Shown: positions 11,760 to 22,022, numbered from the stretch's first letter. The stretch is DNA of 64,000 nt from Roridomyces roridus (GCA_029378245.1 JARKIF010000023.1:806001-870000), one strand, 5' to 3'. The notes: a model not told the origin generated them from the sequence alone. Numbers and translations are program-made.

Positions 11760-12513
11760 AGTCACCGCCGAACAATGTCTAGGGCAGGAATCGAACCTCG
11801 CGCCAAGCTGGAGTTTGAATCAATTTAGACTTCAACGACGGAGCTCGAATGGCTGTACTTTCACCTGGACGACGTGGTCCTCTCTGGGCACCTCGAGACG
11901 ATCGTCATCCTTGTGAACGAAGGGAGAAAAAGGAACTGGATTTCATCAGGCTCCCGGGGGGAATTGAGCCCCCAGCACTTTCTCTCACTAGAGTTTGATG
12001 TAATAGGATGAGAATGACCACCACGGTCAACGGGAGTTGCGCTTTCTCGTGACGATGAACCGGATTGAATTGAGACCGAGCTTGAAAGTAAGAACTACTC
12101 CTCCGGTATTGATCGTGTAGAACTGGGAGCAGTATGTACTCGCAAGAATCCGCCACTCCAGTGACTCCACCACTGTAGGATATGAATGATCATGAACAAG
12201 GACCAAAAGAAAACAGATGTGCGAACCTTCGCATAATGTCTAGCGCAGGAATCGAACCTCGCACTAAGCTGGAGTTTCAATCAATTATGACAGGAGACCA
12301 TCGTGGCCACTGGCTGCACCTCCAGGTTGACGATGTAGCGATATCCGCGCTGAAAACCTCGAAACGCCCGGCTGCTGTTATGTAAATGAAGAGAAAAACA
12401 GAAGCTAGATTTCATCAGGCTCCCGGGGGGAATCGAACCCCCAGCATTTTCTCTGATTGGATTTTCCCTCGCACTTCATAAGAGGAGAATGACCACCACG
12501 GTCAACGGGAGGT
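11760..12513 (-). repeat. tRNA-like repeat cluster 3
   Basis: Four minus-strand units have B-box complements at 11785, 11956, 12246 and 12430. Units at 11949-12038 and 12417-12512 have pairing ends CTCCCG/CGGGAG, a GACC...GGTC arm, and an interrupted anticodon-like stem (TTCTC...GAGAA) with a 20-30-nt extra loop. Oligo-T tracts follow (complement of AAAAA near 11930 and 12395). The order matches 23.93-24.71 kb, where the array likewise runs into the glutamine-rich exon. Confidence 0.7.
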
Positions 12514-12928
12514 GAGTATTCTCGTCGTGAGGTGGTTGGTATCAAAGTTCAAAACATTCAAGTGCCCGAATTTCCACGAAGTCGGAACGGCGGAACTCAA
12601 CGCCGAAAATTCACGTCTATCGCACCTCCAATCGTGCTCCAACTCACTCGGGAAGGTTCGGGGCCCGGGCACGGTACCCGAATATTTGAAATCACTACTC
12701 CGACGGCAGCCGGCCTTATCGCCTTCTCGAAACGGAGGAAGTTTCTCGAAACGCCGTGATCGGAGCAAACTTGATCCTTGGCAAACAATTCGCTCCCACA
12801 TGCTGTCACGTTGAATCAACAAGCCCATTGGCACCCCTTGGCACCCACCCACTCTCCTTCCTTCCTTCCTTGCTTCCACCACCATCCCTCTCTCCTCCTT
12901 CGACCACAATGACGGCACATAGCGAGCG

Positions 12929-13130
12929 ATGCGATATATACAACAGCAGCAGCAGCACAAGTACACTGGCGACGACAGCGATGACGACTGGGACGATTTG
13001 GGACGAAGAAGTTTGCGGATACCGACACCACGGACGAGTACGGAGCAGTTGCAGGTGCAGGTGCAAGGCCATGCGCTGCGAAGACACCTTTCAACGGCGT
13101 TTGCGCGTGTGGGGATGAAGGACCGTAGGT
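12929..13130 (+). CDS. Glutamine/aspartate-rich first exon, copy 1 (gene fragment)
   Basis: The frame starting at 12929 encodes a short Gln run, an acidic Asp/Trp stretch, a Thr-Pro segment and a helical Ala/Arg/Leu segment. It ends at a good splice donor, GTGAGT, near 13131. A second copy at 25141-25328 preserves the same frame although it differs by +3, -3 and -12 nt, so indels keep the frame. That supports real coding, and it favours this ATG over the one at 12909, which is absent in the other copy. A CT-rich tract with TTCC repeats lies upstream. Here the following intron is interrupted by the duplicated 13137-13330 segment. The family is not recognised. Confidence 0.5.
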
Positions 13131-13136
13131 GAGTTG

Positions 13137-13330
13137 TGTACAGAAACTCGCGCACAATATACTGCTTTCTTGTGTCGAGCTCAATCCGAATATGTACACA
13201 GTTTCATGTATTTACGGTCCGTTGAATGCCAAACCATAGTTCAAACCGACCTTGGCTCACTTGGGTTAAATTGAACTAGTTGGGTGCGGCAGTTGCCGGT
13301 CAAGTGCGACAATTTCCATGTGCCCGTTTC
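13137..13330. repeat. Duplicated segment (partner at 4083-4255)
   Basis: This is the second copy of the block upstream of the secreted peptide promoter. It starts 6 bp after the splice donor of the glutamine-rich exon and ends before the exon-like segment at 13406, so it appears to have landed within an intron or at a breakpoint. Confidence 0.75.
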
Positions 13331-13405
13331 CACGAGTCCGTAGTGAGTGAGTAGATCTCCGCATATCCCCGAATGGTTCAGGGCAGCTTTTTGAACGTTT
13401 GACAG

Positions 13406-13619
13406 CCGTTTGAGGGACATTCTCAGCAAGGACCTCGAGCACTCCCTACTGCATGGCAGCGCGACGCGACACGTTTGCTGCTATCACGGGCGACGCGTTT
13501 TTGGTTTCCTCACCGCTCGGACATCTCGGACCCTTCGGATCACGCACTTGACACCTCTCGACAACGCCCACGACGATGACCTGGCAGCGCGCCTGGCCAC
13601 TCTCTCCATTGACGCATAA
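13406..13619 (+). CDS. Terminal-exon-like fragment, unknown protein
   Basis: After a possible acceptor (CAG ending at 13405) an open frame of about 70 codons runs to a TAA at 13617-13619. The peptide has a mixed composition (charged start, a hydrophobic Val/Phe/Gly/Leu middle, an Asp-rich then Ala/Leu end) that looks like a real protein C-terminus. It could be the last exon of the gene starting at 12929, but the intervening sequence is disrupted and the link is unproven. No family is recognised. Confidence 0.3.
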
Positions 13620-14803
13620 CACCTGGCCCGCGTGCTGTATCCCAACGCTCTCGACGCTGTGTCGCCGTCGACCTTGCCATGTAGCGGACATTCAAGACGA
13701 GCACGATCCCTGGACCCTCGCCACTTGCTTGCCACCTGGAACACTGTACACACGCGGCAAGTCGCATCGGCGGCATCGCCGACGCTGCATTGTGTCAATG
13801 CTTGCGAGGAGGAGCGGGGGGAGGGAGCGTGAGATGCTGCTGCTCGTACGGCTGCTGTCCGGGGGAGGAGGGGCATCTGAGAAGGGAGACAGGACGGCGT
13901 CCGACAGCTGCGCTCCATCCCCGTTGTCGTTTGCGTCCGTCTGCGCGTTGGCAATTGACTCGAGTGCTCCGGTACGACTATAGATAGCCATTATCTATCG
14001 TATGTAGTATGTACTGTGCAATAGACTAGAAATTGAAGTCTGTAAATTGACGGTGCTCGTACGTAGGGGATGTCGAGGGCAGATTGGGAGGTGAAAAATG
14101 TAATTGAGGGACATTCTCGTGCGAAATCTGGGGAGGAATAGACGCATCGTCAAACAGATAGGTCGGGACGGCTTCTGCAGACCAGTATTGATCCATTCCA
14201 TCCTGCTACATTTCATGCTCGTAACCGTGGTACGTTCGGTCTGTATAACCATCGTTCGAGGCAGATGATGCAGAATCGGGATTCGGGGTCATCTGCCGGG
14301 CTGATAAGTTAAAGTATTCGAGTCGAGGCTAAAATGAAGTATAACAGGTGTTTCTGTCCACGGGTGGGTAGTATTCATCGACGGGCATTGCTGGCTGGTC
14401 CGCCCTGGTATCCACAGGTAGAAAAGCAGGCGGCTGATGCTGAGTCCGGATCCGCCAAGTTCGTCTTTATCAGGGACATCTCTGGGGCAGCGACGTGAGT
14501 CTGTACAATGTCGGGCAGCATCAGCATTTCATCCGGTAATGATCGGAGAAAACGTCGGTTGAACGTCGAGGTCGCGCTGTCGGAAGCGAGTGGCAGAAGG
14601 AAATACTATGCCGGTCAAATGACGGTTGAAAGTTGAACTCGAGGATCGTTGAACGCTTTCGAAGTCAGTATCAGTCAGGAGAAATATAATTCTAGCCCAC
14701 CCATGACCCTGGTATCGCGCTACTCCTGCTCGAGTATCATGGTGCCGAGCATCGTCAAATTGACCCGTCGCTGTGGATGTTCGGTGTGCTTGTTCGTTCC
14801 CAT
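13620..14803. other. No gene resolved
   Basis: The first 350 bp are GC-rich and the rest is mixed. Open frames are short, overlap on both strands, and lack start or splice support. A short inverted word around TAGATAGCCATTATCTATC lies near 13982. Nothing else stands out. Confidence 0.4.
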
Positions 14804-15376
14804 TTAAAGTGGTAGAAGCACCGAATTGCAGATAGCCGTGAGAGTGAATCTACTGCCTCCCAGTGTATCTTCCAGCAGCCACACTGAAGGTGTAGAATAT
14901 GAGCAGATTACACAACCGTTGAACACGGTCCACAAAACTTGAATAACAACCCCACCCGTCAACCGCCCGTCGTTCGTTAAGTTGATTGGGCTCACCGACA
15001 CCCTCAAACACTTACCAGTTGTATAATGAGGAGAAGCCCAGCTACGCCACACGGTCCTCCCGACGTATGGGGCTTTTGAAGTTCCGGAAGTAATGGGTTG
15101 AGCAAAATTGGTCACGCATCGCAAGACCGGGGGAGCGTATGTTGCCAAGATTGACGACAGAATTCGACCATATTCTCCGGCCCCTTCGACCAGATTGAGA
15201 GTAAATACGGAGCTCAGAATCCTTGGCCTGTATGGGAATCTGCTCGAAACCATCACCGTGAATGTACCTGCGAAACATGATTGAAGAGAGCCTGCGAGAT
15301 TGAAAAGAGTACCATGGGCCTGGGTGGCTCGAGATATCGTGTAGAGCTCGCCAATCTCAGCTAATGGTCGCGTCAA
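14804..15376 (-). CDS. Candidate unknown gene, 5' end unresolved
   Basis: The last exon on the minus strand ends in a stop at 14804 and splices cleanly to the exon before it. Donor GTAAGTG (complement of 15009-15015) and acceptor CACCTTCAG (complement of 14884-14892) define a 132-nt intron, and the frame closes across it. A second likely intron begins GTACATTC near 15270. Upstream of 15376 an in-frame stop appears and no ATG is found, so the start is missing or lies beyond another intron. The peptide is hydrophobic in parts (Leu/Val/Ser-rich) with no motif I can name. Confidence 0.3.
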   Translation of the reverse strand: MTRPLAEIGELYTISRATQAHGTLFNLAGSLQSCFAGTFTVMVSSRFPYRPRILSSVFTLNLVEGAGEYGRILSSILATYAPPVLRCVTNFAQPITSGTSKAPYVGRTVWRSWASPHYTTGKCLRVSVSPINLTNDGRLTGGVVIQVLWTVFNGCVICSYSTPSVWLLEDTLGGSRFTLTAICNSVLLPL

Positions 15377-16151
15377 TGGAAGTGGTCAGCCGACGAACCT
15401 GGAAGACCTACATTTTGTGTTCGGTTCCAAGTCCATCGCGAACTCCTGTTAAACTCCTACCACTTGTGACCATTTCCGCACAGCACATGAGCGTGCCGTG
15501 GTCCACTCCTCCGCATATGTCCCTCTTAGAATCTATAAGCACACCTCTTCATGCACATCCGCCAGGCACCACCCTTGAACTCGTGTCGAAACGGTTTCGG
15601 CACGCAAGTGAACATTATAATTCAAGGACGCGTCATAGATACGGGGTGTGGGGTGTAGTGGCCGCTGAATGGTGTGTGCCGAGCAAAGGGAAGGCAAAGC
15701 GGCGGCCCAACGCCCAATCGCCCAATCGCGAAGATTCGCGATGTATGGGACTCCGGAGTGACTCACTAGTAACTACAGCTGGCGGCCAAAACGGCGTTCG
15801 CTAGTTCTCGGAGGAGGCAGTGACGTGACCTCTGGCAAGGAGTTGTCGAGGAAGCACGAAGGGAGAGGCAGGAGGAGGCAGGAAGTCTGAGAAAGACGTC
15901 ACGCGCCGGCGCGCACGCCAAAATTGACGCGTGATTGTTATCACCCAGAGCGGCCCGAACTTTGCCGCGCCTGCTCATCATCTGTGCCTCAAAAAGCGCT
16001 GGCAGGGCACGACGGTAGGGCCTTGAGGGGTGCCCCGGGTCCTGGCAAACAGAAATCCAAGTGAAAGTCGAAGGGAGCGGAAATGAATTCGGTGTTTCCA
16101 AAGGGGGTCAGATTCGTGATGCGAGATCTACCAACTCACTCAAGACTGCGT
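15377..16151. other. No gene resolved
   Basis: Mixed-composition sequence between the minus-strand candidate gene and the second secreted peptide promoter. Open frames overlap on both strands without start or splice support. Confidence 0.35.
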
Positions 16152-16316
16152 TTCCACCGTACTCGAGCTGTCAAAGCTTCCGTCAAGTTTTTTGATAGCT
16201 GGAGGATCTGCCCGCACCTGCAGTTAGCATTTACTGTAATAGTTGGCTTTCTGAATTATCCCAAAGTAGTGTAGTGCACAGACTCGGTTTCAAGTATTCA
16301 TATCTTTCCTTGCCTG

Positions 16317-16326
16317 CATAAAAGAA
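16317..16326 (+). promoter_or_regulatory. TATA-like box of secreted peptide gene, copy B
   Basis: CATAAAAGAA lies 34 bp upstream of the start codon, in the same place as the box of copy A. Homology to the copy A promoter begins at about 16152. Confidence 0.5.
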
Positions 16327-16360
16327 GGCAAGTCCCCCAGGAACATCAACTCAGACAACA

Positions 16361-16567
16361 ATGCAATTCAAACTCAACAACCAGCTCTTCCATACCATTC
16401 TCGCTGCCCTTGCAGTCACCATTCTCTCCGTCCAGGGCGCTGCGGCGGCTCCCATCGATCAGCGGCAGTGCAACGGGTCCGGGGATTGCTGCCGTTGCGA
16501 GTGTGTATTCGAAATGCTGGGATTTCAAATCTCTGACTGTGGTTGTAATAGGAATAACCTCCCTTGA
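16361..16567 (+). CDS. Small secreted cysteine-rich peptide, copy B
   Basis: A 68-residue paralog of the gene at 4459 with the same signal peptide, length and stop position. Differences are concentrated in the mature part. The C-terminal cluster reads Ser-Asp-Cys-Gly-Cys where copy A has Cys-Asp-Cys-Gly-Cys, with Ile-Ser replacing Ser-Cys. This copy therefore has seven cysteines, an odd number, so one is unpaired or the fold has changed. The frame is otherwise intact. The copies have diverged in the mature region while the signal peptide and promoter are kept, which fits an effector-like secreted peptide. Function is unknown. Confidence 0.8.
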   Translation: MQFKLNNQLFHTILAALAVTILSVQGAAAAPIDQRQCNGSGDCCRCECVFEMLGFQISDCGCNRNNLP

Positions 16568-16652
16568 ATATTTTCGATGGAGTTGAGGTTGCCCAAAGAT
16601 GATCTGTGGCTCGTAGTTAGGAATCAGAATTTGTGGCTGAGAAATGGATGTA

Positions 16653-16887
16653 CTGTAGTATTACATTCAATTCGAATGACCCTTTGCCGTGTGACTTTCA
16701 TACGAATGGAACCTTTCGTAGCCGACGGCCGGCATGTCCCAAAAAAGGAAATTTGATCCGCCGGCAGGCGGCGGCACGTACCGTCATACCTCGGTGGGGC
16801 AAAATTTTTGCTTGCGAGCCTGTGACATACGAAAATTTACGTATGAAAAATCGCTTGTGACTATATGAATTGAACGTAATACTACAG
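16653..16887. mobile_element. TA-flanked MITE (235 bp)
   Basis: The terminal inverted repeats begin CTGTAGTATTAC on both ends and continue with an imperfectly matching TTCAATTC block. TA flanks it at 16651-16652 and 16888-16889. No coding capacity. It occupies the TA dinucleotide equivalent to the insertion site of the 565-bp element in copy A. The style of its ends resembles the element at 3340-3803. Confidence 0.85.
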
Positions 16888-16943
16888 TACTAGTAAATCA
16901 AGATTCTGTGAATTCAGAAAATGGCACACTTGCAATCTGAGGT

Positions 16944-18040
16944 TACGAGAACTTACTTGCTAAGTTCTCGTTCTTTTAAAATTTGGTCAGGCCAGAAGTT
17001 GGGCAACTTTTTAACATCATTACAACTTTTGATTGTGGCGGCTGTGCATTTCCTTTTTGCGGCTACAATCACTGAGTTTGACAGCTGCCATCAGCAGATT
17101 TTTCTTTTCTCTCCAGAGCAGCCAATTTCTGCCAGAATGACCTGAGATTTTGCGAGTGAACTTTGAGTAACTGGACTTGAGTTTAGTTACCTGAGATTGA
17201 GGTGTCATTTCCAATATTGAATATGATATCACTGATTTACTTGTGGTTTGGGATCAGCTCATTCTAAGTTCACTGAAGACCCTGGGCCTCTGGCATGTGG
17301 GCATGCTTGAAGAAGGGCATGAACTACTGCTAAAAGCACCGTCAAGAAAAATTGCAAAAAAATCTTCGCAGTCAAAATGAGGGAAATTCTGTGATGGGTG
17401 TTCATATGCATCATCAACACTGATTTCCAGTGTCCTCACTGAGATTTCACCCCAACTGTGCAGTCCTGGAGCACATTGGAGACAAAATCTCCGCCTGGAT
17501 GTGTGCGAAGAGCCCCACATTTTCCTTGAAACCCTGATGCTGGAGCACCCAGTGGGTACATCAGGATTTCTGGACCCTGGTCTGTTGAGTGCTTGGCTAT
17601 ATTTCACAACAGTACTATCACACATCTATCACTAACACTTTCTGTTGGAGTGTCCCAGTAGGCCAAATGCCAGCTGAATTGCAGGCCACAGATATTTGAA
17701 ACAATCCCATTAGGCTTGGCAGTGTAAGGTAAAGTCAAGGGATAGAAGGGTTCTACATATTATGGTGAGTGCTCCCATGTAGTCAAAAGCCATTTTTTTG
17801 TTCAGGGTTTTGGCCTGCAGACAGAGTGAGGTAGCTGGGAAAGGCATCACAATAGTCACATCACAGGGAGCCGGGTTCTCTACACAGCCACTTGGCTACA
17901 TCATGATCACTGATCAATGTCTTGCAGTCTCTCAAGTTGCAGGACTTTGTGCTTGATTCAAATGCTTGAGCAATTATTTATGTTCCATAACCAACCAAGT
18001 TCTCGTATATGCCGTGCTTGCAACGGCCCGGACCCCCAAG
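16944..18040 (+). mobile_element. Helentron-like non-autonomous element, copy 2 (1097 bp)
   Basis: The element begins TACGAGAACTT (16944-16954). The inverted partner AAGTTCTCGTA lies at 17997-18007, a GCCGT/ACGGC hairpin at 18011-18027, and the 3' end CCCCCAAG at 18040. It sits between T16943 and T18041. Length equals that of copy 1 (7016-8112, opposite orientation), and compared stretches are identical, so the two are recent sisters. Confidence 0.88.
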
Positions 18041-18531
18041 TAGTAATAAGTATCAGACAGTGACACTGGCGAAGAATGAGACAACATGTGTTATATTATT
18101 AGTGTCTGTTTATAAGAGACTATATCTAAGGAGTAGTGACTACGATGTGACCCCTGCTGGGCCATCAAATCGACAGCGGAGAATGAAACACAGGAAACTC
18201 GGAACAGTAATCATTATCCTGATTTCAACTGAATGATCACACGCTCGCTTCTTGGCTTATCACCTCATCCTGCCCGTCCCATCTTTGTTCTCTTACCATG
18301 CCCGAGGCAATTTGAGTCTCCCATGCCGTCTGGGTCGTCAGTGGGATTCCGGGGATGATATGGGACCTAATTGTTGATCATATCAGTCAAATATGAGTGG
18401 TGATTCATTATCTGATGTATCGGCGTACTTCGGGCCGGCGTCATACGGCATCAATCCATCAGACATTGTCAATGCCGCCTCTGTCACGCCTCCGAGTCGT
18501 CCAACAGGCACCAGGAATTTGTTGATGGGTT

Positions 18532-18745
18532 GTGTTGTTTCTTGACATACCAGTGTATGCCCGCTGCAAAATGATTTCCACCTACAGGGTTGTGTTGATT
18601 TCTGAACATGAGGTGAGGTTGTGTCGTTTATAATAATTAATGGTTGAAGGTTGTGTCATTTTTCGATGGCACTGACACCTGCGTCGTTCATGGTGCAGAG
18701 GTTGTGCTTTTTTCTTAATGTCATCTGAAGTTGTGCTTTTCAACT
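18532..18745 (+). repeat. Irregular short repeats of a GGTTGTG word
   Basis: Six imperfect copies of a GGTTGTG(T/C) core followed by a T-rich stretch occur near 18532, 18586, 18612, 18648, 18700 and 18728, with spacings of about 25-55 bp. No coding frame is convincing here. The purpose is unknown. Confidence 0.5.
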
Positions 18746-18978
18746 CACCTCTGTTGTTTTCTTGGTGTAAAGTGCTGTGGTATCCAGTAAAATCATGTGC
18801 AATTTTGCTACAGTATACCTGCCATACATGTGACATGTCCCGAATCTGAATGATACAGCGATCCCTCCCTGGTTCGGATGGTGTACATCTTCAAGCTGAA
18901 CAGCTGGGGGCCTGGGGCAGACACTAAGGATATCGCCTCTAATCCTCGCGAAACCTGACCCTCCTTTGAATCAAAACT

Positions 18979-19001
18979 GGGACTTCCGATTCGGAAGTCC
19001 C
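18979..19001. other. Perfect 23-bp palindrome
   Basis: Two 11-bp arms, GGGACTTCCGA and TCGGAAGTCCC, surround a single T. A partial repeat of the right arm (AAGTTCCGAAG) follows directly. It could be a protein-binding site, a cruciform or a transposon remnant. Confidence 0.6.
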
Positions 19002-19425
19002 AAGTTCCGAAGCTTCTTTCGACCCTCCTTGGGGATTGATATTGCCTCGACCCCGATCCGGAACCTGTATGTATCCTGATTGACTGGTTCTGACTTCTCA
19101 GATCCAAGTTGGTCCACCATTTATTGCCTCCACTACATGGAAATATGAATCTGCTCGCCGACCCCGTGGTCTCTCCAAATCTATCCTTATAACGCACTGG
19201 CCAAGCTTTCCGTGCTTCTTATGGACGGCCCTGTGGTGGCTGAGGTGGAATTAAAATGCTATCAGCTGCAGACAGTGAGGTACACCACAGTCTTGGCGAT
19301 GTAGCCTATAGTGGAACTACTCTCCGTCTCAGAGGATTTATACTGTGACAACGTATAATAATACTATTCGAAATTCGATCAGGCTTGTTGTTGGCCACGA
19401 AAGTCGAATGAGCGAGGGAAATTAG

Positions 19426-20030
19426 TCAATGATGCTGAATGGGAGCAATCAAGCACCAAATCCGTTCAACAGATAAAATACGTGGGCTGTACAGTAACAG
19501 CAAAATACGGCGGGACAGGATACAGATAGCCAAATACGGTGAATGGCTAGGAACACGACAAATCAATAAATCAGACGATGACGGCGGCAGATATTCAGTG
19601 GTCCTGATAGTCCAGTGACCGGAGGACGAGTAAGCAGAGTGACCCTGGGCAGCGGATTCACGACCGAGCCAGGCGAACACAATAGACAGCGATATCGATA
19701 AATCAGACAGAAAATATATTTGGCACAATCCGACTGCGGAAAGACAGTGGGGGATCGACACTACTGACTATTTTCCAGCTCCTTATATACCCTCCTCCAG
19801 AACTGCGGCGCAGTCAGCTTCGGACTGTAAGGAGAAACCTCGGGAACTGCGCAAACTGCGTAGAAGCATTGGCAAGTTGAAGGTACGCCGAGAAATTCAC
19901 ATCCAACTAGTGAACGGCGGAAATAGTGCCGATCAGGCCGTGATGGCATCATGTGATTGGCCGAATTGCCGAGCGTCGGGATTTGAAAAGTGCCGAAGAA
20001 ATGATTCATGAATTAAATGTGCCGTTTCAA
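19426..20030 (-). other. Possible solo LTR or promoter-bearing remnant
   Basis: On the minus strand this stretch has a strong TATATAAGG box (complement of 19781-19789). A C- and T-rich leader follows and ends near a CAGCATCA word, an arrangement like U3-R-U5 of a fungal LTR retrotransposon. Only one copy is in the window and no target duplication could be fixed, so this remains a guess. No protein gene is supported. Confidence 0.25.
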
Positions 20031-20186
20031 CCGAATGCTTGCGGTGATGCTGACGGCTGATGAAATGCATTTTGATTGAATATACATTACAGTGCGCGTG
20101 AGAAAGACCCGTGATTCCACTGGTTTCACGATTGTGGCATCACAATACTGGAAGACCGGCAGTCGTGCTCACCAGCCTTCGTTGCA

Positions 20187-21891
20187 ATGCTGACTCCACA
20201 TACTCTTCTCCTCTGCATCATCACTGCCCAAATGGCTGGTGCCACCCAGACATTTGCCAACCGCGGTACGACGTCGGGGTGGGACTTGGTGGTCCACGAA
20301 CATCAAGGCAATGTCTGTTGTAGGATTGATCCCTGCAGAGCTACTCATTTCCTTGGTTTGAAACTCCCTGTTCAACATCCTGAACATATCTTCCATTCAC
20401 CCTGATTAATTACTCCATCCATCCTGAATGGTTCTACCTATCTCTATTTTCATTTATTCCCCTGTGTCATCTACTCACTATTTCATATTGTAGATAAGCT
20501 ACCAGTATAAGTACAAGCTTACCTAGATGAATATACCTATCAGTTTCTTTCCCTCACAAAACTGTCGCCCAGGTGTCCAACGTCTTCTACGGCACCAGCG
20601 GCACGTCCATCAAAGCAACGCAGACGTATGATCCTGCATACTCCGGACAGTGAGCGTCAAGTTGCAAGGAAGTACAGACAGACTCAATGTACTTATTAGA
20701 TACCACTCCGAAGTGCATCACTCTCAGGGCTATCACTAGGGATGCACACCGTACCCGTGTCAACCCGTTTGATGGCCGTCCGTACACGGGTACGTACCCG
20801 TCCCCGTCGGGCCCTTCCCCGAAAAAATATACGGGACGGGTACGGGACGGCAACACTGCCGTCCGTCCCGTCAATCTCACAGATTGACGGGCCGTCTACG
20901 GGTTGGCATCCGTGATGGACGGATCAGAGGTATTTTTGACCAGACTCTGTTGAGCCGGTGGTCGGACAACCGGCACAAGCAGGTGTTGACAATGTGCTTT
21001 GGATCCGAGGGCACTATCAGCCTCTTATTGGCTGATTGATGGGACATCTGACTCCAAATCTACATCAAACCATCGTCAACAGTGGTGAACTCTTGGTTGG
21101 CTCACCAGAATAAGATGTACTGACATTGGCAACATCTCTAGAGAGCACTACAGCAGGGCAAGATGGTTTTCACAGTTCAAGTGTGGGCACTTTGATGACA
21201 TTCGTACGGGACCCGTCTTTTGACGGCCCGTACCCGTCAATTTTGCCGTCCCGTCCCGTCGGACCCATTGAAATGTGAAAAAGACGGCCGTCTTTTTGAC
21301 GGCCCGTAACCGTCTCAAGCCGTAAGATTGACGGCCGTTACCCGTAGACGGGCGGTGTTCATCCCTAGCTATCACCAAGGCGACACTGGCTTCTACGGCT
21401 TCGCCTTCCGCTTGCAATCCGACTGGCAATTCGCGCCAGCTCAAACATACAACTTGGCTCAGTTCATCGCCGACTTTTCCGACACCGGTTGTGCTGATTT
21501 TATCCCAACCACCATGGTCTGGATCGACGGCAATCAACTCGCCACCCGGCTTGTCACCGGCTCTACGTGCCAACACCTCACTATCCCGTTCAACAACCTC
21601 GCTACCGTGTCTGCCGGCGTGTGGCATAAGGTTGAAATACAGGCAGCATGGCAGAATTCTGCCACGGGCTTTTTCAAGCTTTGGTTCGATGGGGTTAAGG
21701 TGTTGGAGCAGTTGAATGTTGCGACTACTATTGGTGATGGGAGGGAGTTTCAGTTGAATCTGGGGCTTTATGCGAATGGGTGGGAGAATGATAAGGGGAT
21801 GGAGGGGACACAACCTCTCAGGCAGGTGTGGATTGATCAGGTTGGGATTGGGTCAGTGTTCGCTGATGCGGATCCGGCCCGGTGGTCCTGA
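20187..21891 (+). pseudogene. Jelly-roll polysaccharide lyase-like gene disrupted by a hAT element
   Basis: Exon 1 starts at ATG 20187 with a short hydrophobic signal peptide. Coding resumes at about 20573 after an acceptor (GCCCAG). An intron runs from donor GTGAGC near 20652 to acceptor TTATTAG near 20699. The next exon encodes Tyr-His-Ser-Glu-Val and is interrupted at 20737-21367 by a hAT-type insertion with 8-bp duplication. Coding resumes at 21376 and runs to TGA at 21889-21891. The long C-terminal part, with Gly-Phe-Tyr-Gly-Phe, several Trp residues and a Phe-Lys-Leu-Trp-Phe-Asp-Gly strand, resembles the concanavalin-like jelly roll of fungal heparinase/glucuronan-lyase-type enzymes (perhaps PL20). 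The exact family is uncertain. Without the insertion the exon frame would be continuous, so loss seems recent. Confidence 0.6.
20737..21367. mobile_element. hAT-type non-autonomous element (631 bp)
   Basis: The termini are TAGGGATGCACACCG on the left and TAGGGATGAACACCG on the complement of the right. The perfect 8-bp duplication GCTATCAC flanks it at 20729-20736 and 21368-21375. Eight-bp duplications with TAGGG-type ends are characteristic of hAT elements. Subterminal regions are rich in ACCCGT/ACGGGT words in both orientations. No transposase frame. Confidence 0.9.
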
Positions 21892-21917
21892 AGTATCCAT
21901 GTGTGTTTCAGGTAAAA

Positions 21918-21995
21918 TTGAAAGATCTGCCCGCACTTGCAGTTAGCAGTTGCTGTCCCAGTTTGCGTTCGCCTGAATCAACCCAAACGTGCCCC
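21918..21995 (+). repeat. Remnant of the secreted-peptide promoter
   Basis: A stretch with the GATCTGCCCGCA and GCAGTTAGCA words and the following block matches the promoter regions at about 4291-4370 and 16205-16275. No peptide gene follows. The sequence runs straight into tRNA-like cluster 4, so this third copy has lost the gene. Confidence 0.6.
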
Positions 21996-22022
21996 TAGTC
22001 ACTGCATTCCGTAGCCTCCTCG

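Noticed and set aside
19426..19761. A 111-codon minus-strand membrane protein
   Set aside because: The sequence lies just after a TATATAAGG box and looks like the leader of an LTR-type or promoter region; no start context or homology-like motif supports a protein.
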